This document shows positions 44,482 through 52,832 of a DNA stretch of 64,000 nt, one piece after another. A program made the translations under genes and the position numbers. How positions within the stretch are numbered: position 1 is the stretch's first letter; each line of letters starts with the position of its first letter. The stretch is from positions 124,001 to 188,000 of the forward strand of contig JAEWQP010000002.1 of assembly GCA_023399155.1 (NCBI GenBank). Direction: 5' to 3'. Source of the stretch: Verrucomicrobiota bacterium (GTDB taxonomy: Bacteria > Verrucomicrobiota > Verrucomicrobiia > Opitutales > Opitutaceae). Below the pieces are notes generated by a model. The model was not told where the DNA came from. It saw only the letters and a list, made by a program, of their open reading frames with translations, and ran no database searches.

Positions 44482-47307
44482 TCAATAATCGACCGCTTCG
44501 CGGTGTTCCACCGTGATGATGCGGTTGAGCGTATCGCGCAGCTCGACCAGGCGGTGGGTCTGTGCGATCTCGTCCTTGTTTGCGTTTTCGATGTAGAACG
44601 TGTCGATCGCGAGCCCGCGCTCGGTGTTGATGCGCGCGAAGGTGATGTCGAACCCGTGGTCGTAGATCGCCTTCGAGATGCGGAAGAGAAGGCCGATCTG
44701 GTCGGGCGCCTGCACCTCGACGATCGTGCGCTTGAGCGAGAGCTCGTGGTAGACGTCGATCCTGGGCGTGAACGAGGCCAGCAATGGATTGCGGTCGCCG
44801 CCGAGCAGGCGCGACTGGTGCTTGCGGGCCTGGACAAGGATTTCTGGATACAGGTCCTTATTCGAGATGAGCGCGAGGTGGACGTTCTTGGTGAACTGGT
44901 CCATCACCTTCTGGCTTTGCACGATGCCGCGACCCGGCTCGGCCACGTAAAACGTGTCGATCGCGATGTGGTCGGCCCGCGAGATGATCTTGGCACTGTG
45001 GATGTTCAGGCCGGCGAGGGAGAACGCGCCCGCGAGCTTGTAGAACAGGCCGGCGCGGTCCCAGGTCACGACATTGACGACGGTGAGCGACCGGTTCAGG
45101 TCGTCGCGCCAGTCGATGATCGGCTGGAGCGAACTGATCGTCTCGGTGGAGATGATCGTCTTCAGAAGTCGGTTCACCATCTGCAGGTGCAGCGCGATCT
45201 CATCGTTGTCCGTGTAGATGAAGTAGCGCTCGGGCAGCAGGCCGAAATGCGCGGTGATCTCCTCCTCGGCGACACCGGGGATCGTGCGGGAAAGAAGGTC
45301 GTTCTTGGTCATTTCGAAACGGACGGCGGCCTGTTTTTCAGCAGCAGCCGGTCCGTGGGCAAAGAACTCGAGCGTGTTGCGCAGAAGGGTGGTGTGGAGC
45401 GTGTCCTTGTAGCTGTTCCAGAGCGTCGCCGCGGTCGCGCGTGCGTCGCAGAACGTGTGAACATAAAGGAGGCGAAGCCGTTCGGCGTCGCCCACCAATT
45501 CTGCGAATGCCGTGGTGGTCTGGGGGTCATCCAGGTCGTACTTCTGCCAAAACCGTGCCATCGACAGGTGGTTTTTGATCAGAAACCGGACAATCTCCCG
45601 GTGCGGCTCGTCGTAGCCGAGGCGCTCGAGGATGGGCTCGGCGACGGTCACCCCGACGTCGGCATGGTCGCGGATGCCGTCGCCCTTGCCGATGTCGTGC
45701 AGCAGCAGCGTGACGTAAAGGATATCCGGGAGCGCCGTCTCGCGCATGACCCGCCGGTAGCCGGCGTAGGGCTCGTCCGGGCTGGTGAAAACCTGGTCGA
45801 GCTCCTGGATCGTATTGAGCGTGTGGATGTCCGCCGTGTAGCGGTGGTAGAGCTCGTGCTGGACCAGGCAGGTCAGGCGGTCGAACTCCGGAACGAACCG
45901 TCCCAACACGCCGAGTTCGTGCATGGAACTGAGCGCTGGATACACGCGACCCACGTCCTCGAGGATGGCGCGAAGGCTGAGGTTCGCCTGGTGGGACTGG
46001 ACGACCTTCCTCGTGATCAGGGGCAGGGAAACCCGGATGAGCGCAGCGAGGTCAAAATCGAGCTGCACCCCGAGTTGCTGGCAGTGGCGGAAAACGCGCA
46101 CGAGCCGCGTGGGATCGTTTTCGAACACGTCGTCCTTCTCGGCCGCCAGCTCGCGTCCGCGCACCACGAACCCGTCCAGGCGCTTGACCGGATCATGACG
46201 GCGGGCGCGGATCACCTCGCGAAAGGAGATCTTTTCGCCGTCCTCGCCGTTGCGCGAAAGCGCCAGCCGGTGCTCGAGGATGCGCGAGGTGCGGTAGATC
46301 GTCTGGGCCGCGCGGTAGTAGTCGCGCATGAATACCTCCACGCGCTCCAGCGAGTCGCCCTGGTCGTAGTCGAGCTGCGGCGCCACACGTGTCTGTTTCT
46401 CCAGGTCGAGCAGGTCCGTGGGCTTGCGGCTTTCGAAATGGAGCTGGTTGCGCACGCGCAGCAGGAAGGTGTAGGCCTTCTTGAAATCGCGCAGCTCGGC
46501 CGGCCGCAGGTATTTCATCTCCACCAACTCGTCGAGCTTGTGGACGCCGAGTTTCACCCGGGCCATCCACACCGCGTTCTGGTAATCGCGCAGCCCGCCC
46601 ACGCCATTCTTCACATCGGGTTCCTGGAGGAATACGGTGTCGCCGTACTTGGCGCGCCGCTGTGCCTGATCCTCCAGCCGCGCCGTGATGTAGCCCTTGG
46701 GGTTTTCCTTGAGATAGAAGCTCCGATACGCCGACTCGAACTTCTTGAAGGTCGCCTCGGATCCCGTGACGAGCCGGGCCTCAAGCATCGCCGTCTTGCT
46801 CTGCATGTTGGCACGGGCCTCGTTGATCGCGTCGGCGATTGTTCGAAACGAGTGTCCGACCTTCAGGCCGCAGTCCCACAGGATGTAGAGGACATGATCG
46901 GTCAACGCCTGTTGGAGAGGCTTCACGTCGTCGCCCTTCAGCGTCTCCGGGAAGAGAAACATGATGTCGATGTCGCTCAGGGGGCAGAGTTCGGCGCGGC
47001 CGTAGCCGCCGAGCGCGACCAGAGCCACGGCGGGTGACTCGGCCGTCTTGGTCCCGTCAGCTCCCTTGCCCTTCACGCCCGGGGCCGCGCTGATGACCGG
47101 GGCGAACAAGCGCTGCAGCAGCACATCGATCAGCGTCGCCCGGGCCAGGGCGACCCGGACGCCCGACTCGCCCGCGCGGTGCCGCATCCGGATCATTTCG
47201 TCCTCGAGCCGCAGGAACCGCTTGCACGCGGACAGGCGTTTGGCGACCGGGTCGGCGGCGGTGAAATGGAGCTTCTGGCGGGCGTGGGCGAGGATGCGGG
47301 AAATCAT
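44482..47307 (-). CDS. glnD: PII uridylyltransferase / uridylyl-removing enzyme GlnD
   Basis: The 941-residue protein has the nucleotidyltransferase motif LGGYGRAELCPLSDIDIMFL, the GlnD-specific helical domain, an HD phosphohydrolase domain (YVTLLLHDIGKGDGIRDHA, then HLSMARFWQ) and two C-terminal ACT domains (RAGLFYKLAGAFSLAGLNIH and DQIGLLFRISKAIYDHGFDI). GlnD uridylylates and deuridylylates PII in response to glutamine. ATG 47307 begins MISRILAHARQKLHF; the 16 residues of a longer frame look non-coding. The gene is divergent from valS. No glnB or glnA lies in the window. Confidence 0.95.
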   Translation of the reverse strand: MISRILAHARQKLHFTAADPVAKRLSACKRFLRLEDEMIRMRHRAGESGVRVALARATLIDVLLQRLFAPVISAAPGVKGKGADGTKTAESPAVALVALGGYGRAELCPLSDIDIMFLFPETLKGDDVKPLQQALTDHVLYILWDCGLKVGHSFRTIADAINEARANMQSKTAMLEARLVTGSEATFKKFESAYRSFYLKENPKGYITARLEDQAQRRAKYGDTVFLQEPDVKNGVGGLRDYQNAVWMARVKLGVHKLDELVEMKYLRPAELRDFKKAYTFLLRVRNQLHFESRKPTDLLDLEKQTRVAPQLDYDQGDSLERVEVFMRDYYRAAQTIYRTSRILEHRLALSRNGEDGEKISFREVIRARRHDPVKRLDGFVVRGRELAAEKDDVFENDPTRLVRVFRHCQQLGVQLDFDLAALIRVSLPLITRKVVQSHQANLSLRAILEDVGRVYPALSSMHELGVLGRFVPEFDRLTCLVQHELYHRYTADIHTLNTIQELDQVFTSPDEPYAGYRRVMRETALPDILYVTLLLHDIGKGDGIRDHADVGVTVAEPILERLGYDEPHREIVRFLIKNHLSMARFWQKYDLDDPQTTTAFAELVGDAERLRLLYVHTFCDARATAATLWNSYKDTLHTTLLRNTLEFFAHGPAAAEKQAAVRFEMTKNDLLSRTIPGVAEEEITAHFGLLPERYFIYTDNDEIALHLQMVNRLLKTIISTETISSLQPIIDWRDDLNRSLTVVNVVTWDRAGLFYKLAGAFSLAGLNIHSAKIISRADHIAIDTFYVAEPGRGIVQSQKVMDQFTKNVHLALISNKDLYPEILVQARKHQSRLLGGDRNPLLASFTPRIDVYHELSLKRTIVEVQAPDQIGLLFRISKAIYDHGFDITFARINTERGLAIDTFYIENANKDEIAQTHRLVELRDTLNRIITVEHREAVDY

Positions 47308-47444
47308 CGGCGCGGGGGCGGGGTGGAATGAACGACGCCTCGCGCGCGTGAGCAAGGGGTTTTGCGCACGCCGGTGCCGCGCAACGGGCGAGGGGGCTGC
47401 GTGAGCGGGGCCTCATGAAAGGCGATGGGTCGGCCGCGCCTCTA

Positions 47445-47487
47445 TCCACCACCTCCCGCCTTTCGCCCTTCGCCTCTTGCCCCCGTC
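47445..47487 (+). repeat. Pyrimidine-rich CTTTCGCCCTTCGCC tract before valS
   Basis: The tract CCTCCCGCCTTTCGCCCTTC followed by GCCTCTTGCCCCC resembles the tracts before aroC and the RES gene. A GC hairpin follows: GTCCGGCGGC and GCCGCCGGAC pair around GGT at about 47488-47510. Confidence 0.6.
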
Positions 47488-47560
47488 CGGCGGCGGTGCC
47501 GCCGGACGGAAAACACCCTTGCCCCGGCGGACGGCGATTTTCACGCTGACCGGCTTCGCA

Positions 47561-50296
47561 ATGGCCACCGAGATCTCCCACGCCTACGACCCGAAAGCGG
47601 TCGAACCGAAATGGTACGCCACCTGGCTCGAGCAGAAGTGCTTCGCCGGCCAGGTCGACGCCTCGCGCCCGGCCTACTCGATCGTCATCCCGCCACCCAA
47701 CGTCACCGGCGTGCTCACGATGGGCCACGTGTTGAACAACACGATCCAGGATATCCTCATCCGTCGCGCCCGTCAGGAAGGCAAATCCGCGATGTGGCTG
47801 CCCGGCACCGACCACGCCGGCATTGCCACGCAGTCGCGCGTGGAGAAGACGCTGCGCGAGACGGAGAAGAAAACCCGCTGGGACTACGGCCGCGAGAAGT
47901 TCGTCGAGCGCGTCTGGGAGTGGCGCCACAAATACGGCGGCATCATCATCGAGCAGCTCAAGGGGCTCGGCACGTCGTGCGACTGGGACCGCAACGTCTT
48001 CACGATGGACCCCGCCTACAGCCGGCGCGTGCTCCATGTCTTCGTCGAGCTCTTCCAGCGCGGCCACATCTATCGAGGCAAGCGCATGGTCAACTGGTGC
48101 CCGGTCTCGCTCACCGCCCTCTCCGACGAGGAGGTGACGATGAAGCCGCAGAAGGGCACGCTCGTGAAGGTGCGCTACGAGATCGTGGAGCGCCCGGGCG
48201 AGTATATCCAGGTGGCCACGACACGGCCCGAGACGATCCCCGGCGACGTCGCCCTCGCGGTGCATCCCGACGACCCGCGCTACGCCGGCCTGATCGGCCT
48301 GCACGTATGGCGTCCGCTGATGCGCGCGGCGATCCCGATCATCGCCGACGCGGCGGTCGACCCGAAGTTCGAGCAGGGCGCGCTCAAGGTCACGCCCGCC
48401 CACGACAAGGTCGACTACGAGATCGGCCTGCGCCACAAGCTCCCCGCCATCGACGTCCTCGAGGCCAACGGCAGGCTCAACGACCTCGCCGGTCCCGGTC
48501 TCTCCGGTCTCGACCGCTTCGTGGGCCGCAAGAAATCCATCGAGCTGCTCCGCGAGGCCGGTGCCCTGGTGAAGGAGGAGCCGTATGAGAACAACGTCGG
48601 CTTCTCCGAGCGCGCCGACGTGCCGATCGAGCCGCGCCTCACCCAGCAGTGGTGGCTGCGCTACCCGCGCGTGGAGGAGGCCAAGGCCGCCGTGCGCGAC
48701 GGCCACATCAGGTTTCACCCCGAGCGCTGGTCGAAGGTGTATTTGAACTGGTTGGACAACATCCAGGACTGGTGCATCAGCCGCCAGCTCTGGTGGGGCC
48801 ACCGCATCCCGGTCTGGTATGCGAAAGGGATCGACCGCGAGAAGCTTACCGAAGCCGACCTGCGCGATCCGGCGAAGGTGCACGTCTCGCTGGACGGCCC
48901 GGCCGACCCGCAGAATTGGGAGCAGGAGGAGGACGTTTTGGATACGTGGGCCTCGTCGTGGCTCTGGCCCTTCGCGACCATGGGCTGGCCCGACGCCGAG
49001 GCGGAAAAGGCCGCCGGGCTCGGCTACTTTTACCCGACGAGCACGCTCGTGACCGGACCGGACATCATCTTCTTCTGGGTCGCGCGCATGATCATGGCCG
49101 GCCTGGAGTTCATGCGGCCGGGCGCGCCGATCGAGCAGCGCGTTCCCTTCAAGGATGTGTACTTCACCGGCATCATCCGCGACGCCCAGGGCCGCAAGAT
49201 GTCGAAGTCACTCGGCAACTCGCCCGACCCGCTTGATCTCATCGCCAAGTACGGCGCGGACGGCCTGCGCTTCGGCATCATGTCGATCGCGCCGCAGGGC
49301 CAGGACATCCGGTTTCAGGAGGACCGCATCGAAGGCGGCCGCAATTTCTGCAACAAGCTCTGGAACGCCTCGCGCTTCCGGCAGATGTCCGGCCCGATGG
49401 CCGACAACAGCTCGCTCGCCGCTATCGTGGCGCGAATCGATGCGTCGCGCTTTGACAGCAACGACCATGCGATTCTCGACCGCCTGCTCGCGGCCGAGGC
49501 CGACGTGGCCGCGTGCTTCCGCGACTTTGAATTCAGCCGCGCCGTGCAGACGCTCTACGCGTTCTTCTGGTCGGATTTTTGCGACTGGTATGTGGAAGTC
49601 TCCAAGGCCAAGCTCCAGGACCCCGCCCAGCGCGACACCTGCCTCGCGATCCAGGACCTCGTCATCCGCCAGGTGCTCCTGCTCCTGCATCCGTTCACGC
49701 CGTTCATCACGGAGGAGTTGTGGCATCTTCTTGGATACGCCGATGAGGGTGGGGCGAAGTTCATCCAGAACGTGAGGCCCGGGTGCGCCAACGCGGTCGC
49801 GGCCCGCGGGATCCGGCTCGATGCCGCCGCCGTGGCCGAGACGCAGCAGCTCAAGGAACTCGTCGCGATGGCGCGCGCCCTCAAGGCCGAGTCGAATCTC
49901 GCGAGCAAGAAGGACGTGCGTTTCTTCGTCACCGCCGCCGATGCGGCCTGGACAACGATCGAGCGCAGCGCAGCGCAACTTACGCGGCTGATCGGTGCCG
50001 CGGCGATCGAGCGGCGCGATGCAGTCGAGGGTGCGCCGGCGAAGGTCACCCCGCTGGGCACGCTTTATCTCGATCTCGCCTCGGCGGTCGACGTGGGTGC
50101 GGAGCGCGCCCGCCTGACCAAGGAGCTGGAAAAACTCCACAAGGCGATCGAGAGCACGCGCGCGCGCCTGAACAACGACTCGTTTACGGCCAAGGCTCCG
50201 CCAGCCGTGATCGACGGTGCGAAGAAGCAGCTGGCCGACAACGAGGCCAAGCGCGACGAGATCAACCGCCTCTTGAGCGCGCTCGGAGCGTCGTAG
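47561..50296 (+). CDS. valS: Valyl-tRNA synthetase
   Basis: The 911-residue class I synthetase has the HIGH-type motif PPPNVTGVLTMGHVLN, a CP1 editing domain with ATTRPETIPGDVALAVHP, and the KMSKS motif GRKMSKSLGNSPDPLDLI. The anticodon-binding region and a C-terminal coiled coil (LTKELEKLHKAIESTRARLN) follow, the latter diagnostic of ValRS. It charges tRNA-Val and edits Thr-tRNA. ATG 47561 starts MATEISHAYDPKAVEPKWYA as in homologues. The gene is divergent from glnD and ends before a 540-bp gene-free region. Confidence 0.97.
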   Translation: MATEISHAYDPKAVEPKWYATWLEQKCFAGQVDASRPAYSIVIPPPNVTGVLTMGHVLNNTIQDILIRRARQEGKSAMWLPGTDHAGIATQSRVEKTLRETEKKTRWDYGREKFVERVWEWRHKYGGIIIEQLKGLGTSCDWDRNVFTMDPAYSRRVLHVFVELFQRGHIYRGKRMVNWCPVSLTALSDEEVTMKPQKGTLVKVRYEIVERPGEYIQVATTRPETIPGDVALAVHPDDPRYAGLIGLHVWRPLMRAAIPIIADAAVDPKFEQGALKVTPAHDKVDYEIGLRHKLPAIDVLEANGRLNDLAGPGLSGLDRFVGRKKSIELLREAGALVKEEPYENNVGFSERADVPIEPRLTQQWWLRYPRVEEAKAAVRDGHIRFHPERWSKVYLNWLDNIQDWCISRQLWWGHRIPVWYAKGIDREKLTEADLRDPAKVHVSLDGPADPQNWEQEEDVLDTWASSWLWPFATMGWPDAEAEKAAGLGYFYPTSTLVTGPDIIFFWVARMIMAGLEFMRPGAPIEQRVPFKDVYFTGIIRDAQGRKMSKSLGNSPDPLDLIAKYGADGLRFGIMSIAPQGQDIRFQEDRIEGGRNFCNKLWNASRFRQMSGPMADNSSLAAIVARIDASRFDSNDHAILDRLLAAEADVAACFRDFEFSRAVQTLYAFFWSDFCDWYVEVSKAKLQDPAQRDTCLAIQDLVIRQVLLLLHPFTPFITEELWHLLGYADEGGAKFIQNVRPGCANAVAARGIRLDAAAVAETQQLKELVAMARALKAESNLASKKDVRFFVTAADAAWTTIERSAAQLTRLIGAAAIERRDAVEGAPAKVTPLGTLYLDLASAVDVGAERARLTKELEKLHKAIESTRARLNNDSFTAKAPPAVIDGAKKQLADNEAKRDEINRLLSALGAS

Positions 50297-50405
50297 GGCA
50301 GGCGCGCTCACCCGGGCAGGCCGCGCCGTTCCATTCTCGCGAGCCCGCCGCCCGAGCAAACCTTTCCACGGCCTCGTCACCGACAGCTACCGACGCCCCG
50401 GTGAT

Positions 50406-50710
50406 TGTCATCCATTCGTTGACATGAACTCGCGGTCGACCGCTGTTGCGCTCGGGCACGCCACCCGCTGGTTCACCACGCCTTCGGAGAGCGGCCGGAC
50501 CTGATCTAGTCCGTTAGCCCGGCAGTGGCTCGGAGCGAGCCGCGGCCGGCGCGAATGTCATCGATTCGTTGACGTTCCCAGCGCTGTGACGCCACGTGCG
50601 GGAACGGCGGCCCCGGAGCCGACAGGATCCCGCGGCGCCTCGGGACTATCCTCCAGAAAGTCACCCAGACGAGCTCCGGGGCCGCGGCAAGTGTCATTCA
50701 ATGAGTGACA
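50406..50710. repeat. Three TGTCA-N9-TGACA palindromes upstream of the toxin-antitoxin pair
   Basis: TGTCATCCATTCGTTGACA (50406-50424), TGTCATCGATTCGTTGACG (50556-50574) and TGTCATTCAATGAGTGACA (50692-50710) share 5-bp arms and a fixed 9-nt centre around ATT/AAT. The last two are preceded by GCCGCGGC, and the last is followed by ATGTGCGCGA, which also follows the 25.5-kb copy in near-identical form. The 544-bp region 50297-50840 contains no gene. Confidence 0.75.
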
Positions 50711-50799
50711 ATGTGCGCGATAGAGTGGGGCGCTTGGGCGTCGCCAGTTGGCCGGTATTGGCGCCGATGTGCGAGCGCGGCCGCATGCGAACGTCAAGC

Positions 50800-50840
50800 T
50801 TGCTTTTGTTCACATGTGCACTAGGCTGCGTGTCATCACC
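50800..50840 (+). promoter_or_regulatory. Probable promoter/operator of the antitoxin gene
   Basis: GTTCACATGTGCAC (50808-50821) is a near-perfect palindrome, and GTGTCATCACCATGACC (50830-50846) forms a second dyad over the start codon. Antitoxins of this class usually repress their own promoter, so these are candidate operator half-sites. -35/-10 boxes are not clear. Confidence 0.4.
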
Positions 50841-51260
50841 ATGACCTCTGCCGCCACCGCGATTTATGCCGAGCCCATTGTCACGGCCGCCGATCCGACC
50901 AGCCCTGCGGCTGGCCGCGTGGCGCTCAAGGGGTTCTTTGCCGTCACCGACCGCTGGGACCTCTCCGCGGGCGAACAGCAGATCCTCCTGGGCGGGATCG
51001 GGCGCACGACCTGCGCGAAGTATCGCAAGCTGCCCGAGGTCGCTCTCGCGCGCGACACGCTCGAGCGGATTTCGTACATCTTCGGTATCCACAAAGCCCT
51101 GCTCATCCTCTTCGGCTCCGAGGCCCGCGCGACCGCCTGGTTGCGCAAGCCGAACAAGGCCGCGCCCTTCCACGGGCGATCGGCGCTGGATCGGCTCCTC
51201 GCCGGCAGCATCACCGACCTCGCCGCCGTGCGCGAGTATCTCGATGCCATGCGCGGGTGA
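50841..51260 (+). CDS. Xre/MbcA/ParS-family antitoxin (DUF2384)
   Basis: The 139-residue protein has an N-terminal Xre-like helical part (FFAVTDRWDLSAGEQQILLG) and the C-terminal DUF2384 domain (ERISYIFGIHKALLILFGSE, ATAWLRKPNKAAPFHGRSAL, ending DRLLAGSITDLAAVREYLDA). This is the standard antitoxin of RES-domain toxins (Xre-RES/ParST/MbcAT). It binds and neutralises the toxin and represses the operon. The RES gene follows on the same strand. ATG 50841 gives MTSAATAIYAEP; no strong ribosome site is visible. Confidence 0.9.
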   Translation: MTSAATAIYAEPIVTAADPTSPAAGRVALKGFFAVTDRWDLSAGEQQILLGGIGRTTCAKYRKLPEVALARDTLERISYIFGIHKALLILFGSEARATAWLRKPNKAAPFHGRSALDRLLAGSITDLAAVREYLDAMRG

Positions 51261-51270
51261 AGACGCTTGA

Positions 51271-51463
51271 GTAGGGCGAGGCCTCCGGCCGAGCCGCGAC
51301 CGACGCCCGCCTGCGTCCTGATGGGTTCAGCGTGCACGGGAGGTGTGCACCGAGGGCGGCTCGGTCAATGGCATCGCCCGGCCTCGATCCGATTGCGCCA
51401 CCTTTCTCCCTCTGGCTTTCGTCCTTCAGCTTTTCAGCGCTTCAGTCCTTCAGCCCTTTCTGC
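51271..51463 (+). repeat. Repeat insertion between antitoxin and toxin genes
   Basis: A GTAGGGCGAGGCCTCCGGCC arm (51271-51298) is followed by ~100 bp of unassigned DNA and a pyrimidine-rich CTTCAGC tract (51405-51463) ending at the RES start codon. In most Xre-RES pairs the genes abut or overlap; here 204 bp separate them. Confidence 0.7.
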
Positions 51464-51464
51464 C

Positions 51465-52166
51465 ATGCCCCCTGTTTTTCCCGAACCGCCCGAGGTGTCC
51501 GTTGACTGGCCCGAGGTGTATCGCATCGTGCCGAGCCAGTATCCACCGATCAATGTCTTCGAGACGATCTATGAGTCGGCGGACGAGATGGAGATCGCAT
51601 TCGCCATCGAGGCGATGACCAACCGGCGCCTTCGGCACGAGGCCGGCGAGGTGCAACTCGTGCCCCGCGAAGACTGGGTCTGGGGACCGGGAGCCTCCGT
51701 GATCATGGCGTGCTTCACGCACACCGGCCGCGCCTCGCGGTTTTCCGACGGCACCTTTGGCGTCTACTACGGCGGCGAGTCGCTGGCCACGGCCGTGGCC
51801 GAGACGCGCTATCATCGCGAGCAGTTCCTGGCCGCCACGGATGAGGAGGACCTCGAAGTGACGATGCGCGTGTATGTGAACCGCGTGCGTGCCACGCACC
51901 GCCTGCGCGATCTGCGCGGGCCGCGATTCGCGCGGCTGCTCGATCCGGACAACTATGCGGTCCCGCAGGCGTTCGGCCGCCGGTGGCGCGACAAGCAGGC
52001 GTGGGGCGTGGTGTTTCCCAGCGTGCGCCGCGAGGGTGGGCTGTGCATCGGCGTGTTTCGCCCGCCGGCGCTGACGCTCCCGGTGCCGTCGGCGCACTTG
52101 CGCTACGTCTGGCGTCGTCGCGAACGCCGCATCACCGGCGTTTTCCGGATCGATTCCGTCGCCTAA
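51465..52166 (+). CDS. RES-domain toxin
   Basis: The 233-residue protein carries the RES fold: YRIVPSQYPPINVFE (conserved Arg and the second-motif Tyr/Glu region), GRASRFSDGTFGVYYGGESL and TAVAETRYHREQFLA with the conserved Glu. RES toxins are ADP-ribosyltransferase-like enzymes that degrade NAD+ or modify PRPP synthetase. The length is at the long end for the family. ATG 51465 is used because the preceding 200 bp are repeats. Whether the toxin is still co-expressed with its antitoxin is unclear given the insertion. Confidence 0.9.
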   Translation: MPPVFPEPPEVSVDWPEVYRIVPSQYPPINVFETIYESADEMEIAFAIEAMTNRRLRHEAGEVQLVPREDWVWGPGASVIMACFTHTGRASRFSDGTFGVYYGGESLATAVAETRYHREQFLAATDEEDLEVTMRVYVNRVRATHRLRDLRGPRFARLLDPDNYAVPQAFGRRWRDKQAWGVVFPSVRREGGLCIGVFRPPALTLPVPSAHLRYVWRRRERRITGVFRIDSVA

Positions 52167-52251
52167 TGGGGCGGGTTGGCTTCAACGGCCGATCAATTCC
52201 AGTTGCGCGGTCCGGACTGCGTACCCAGCCTCGGGGGAAACCCCACTCCCC

Positions 52252-52815
52252 ATGACCGCTTGGTGGAACGCACTTTCCTTCGAGGAGCAACTGTACCTGG
52301 GCGCTGCACTGCTGGCTTCCGGCGTGCTCATTGTCCAACTCGTGCTCAACCTGCTCGGCGCCGGCGTGATCGACGACATGCCCGACGCGGGCGATGCCTC
52401 GCACGGCTCCGGCAGCGGCATCTTTTCGGTGCGCACGATCGCGGCTTTCTTTGCGGGTCTGGGTTGGGTCGGCGTGATCTTGCTGCGTCAGGGCGGCGGA
52501 TCGATTCTGGCCGCTGCCGCCGGCACCATCACGGGTCTCGCGCTGATGGCGGGCACGATCTTCGTGATGCGCTCCTTCGTTAAGATGCAGGATTCCGGGA
52601 CGCTGAATTACGCGAACGCAGTCGGCTCGGTCGGGAAGGTCTACGTGACCGTCCCGCAGCTGCGCGGTCCCGGCGGCCAGATCGAGGTCGTCTTTCAGAG
52701 CCGGACGGTTTTTGCCGAGGCCTGCACTGACGCGACCTCGGATATCAGGCCCGGCGCGCGGGTGCGCATCCTGGGCGTGGACGGCAGCAACGCTTTTCTC
52801 GTCGAACCTCTCTGA
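52252..52815 (+). CDS. NfeD-like membrane protein
   Basis: The 187-residue protein has an N-terminal membrane segment (LYLGAALLASGVLIVQLVLN), two further spans (AAFFAGLGWVGVILLR and ILAAAAGTITGLALMAGTIF), and a C-terminal OB-fold (VGSVGKVYVTVPQLRGPGGQ ... VRILGVDGSNAFLVEPL). NfeD/YuaF-type proteins are encoded with flotillins and help organise membrane microdomains. The flotillin gene starts 17 bp downstream, so they form an operon as in yuaFG. Confidence 0.85.
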   Translation: MTAWWNALSFEEQLYLGAALLASGVLIVQLVLNLLGAGVIDDMPDAGDASHGSGSGIFSVRTIAAFFAGLGWVGVILLRQGGGSILAAAAGTITGLALMAGTIFVMRSFVKMQDSGTLNYANAVGSVGKVYVTVPQLRGPGGQIEVVFQSRTVFAEACTDATSDIRPGARVRILGVDGSNAFLVEPL

Positions 52816-52832
52816 TCGAAACCCCTCCCCAT

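Noticed and set aside
42417..44516. A 699-codon open frame opposite the GAF kinase
   Set aside because: Antisense shadow of a clear histidine kinase; composition is Arg/Asp/Gly-rich with no domain.
44503..47037. An 844-codon frame opposite glnD
   Set aside because: Antisense shadow; all GlnD motifs are on the minus strand.
50406..50710. Integron attC sites or a CRISPR
   Set aside because: Three short palindromes 136-150 bp apart, but no GTTRRRY core, no integrase and no gene cassettes between them.
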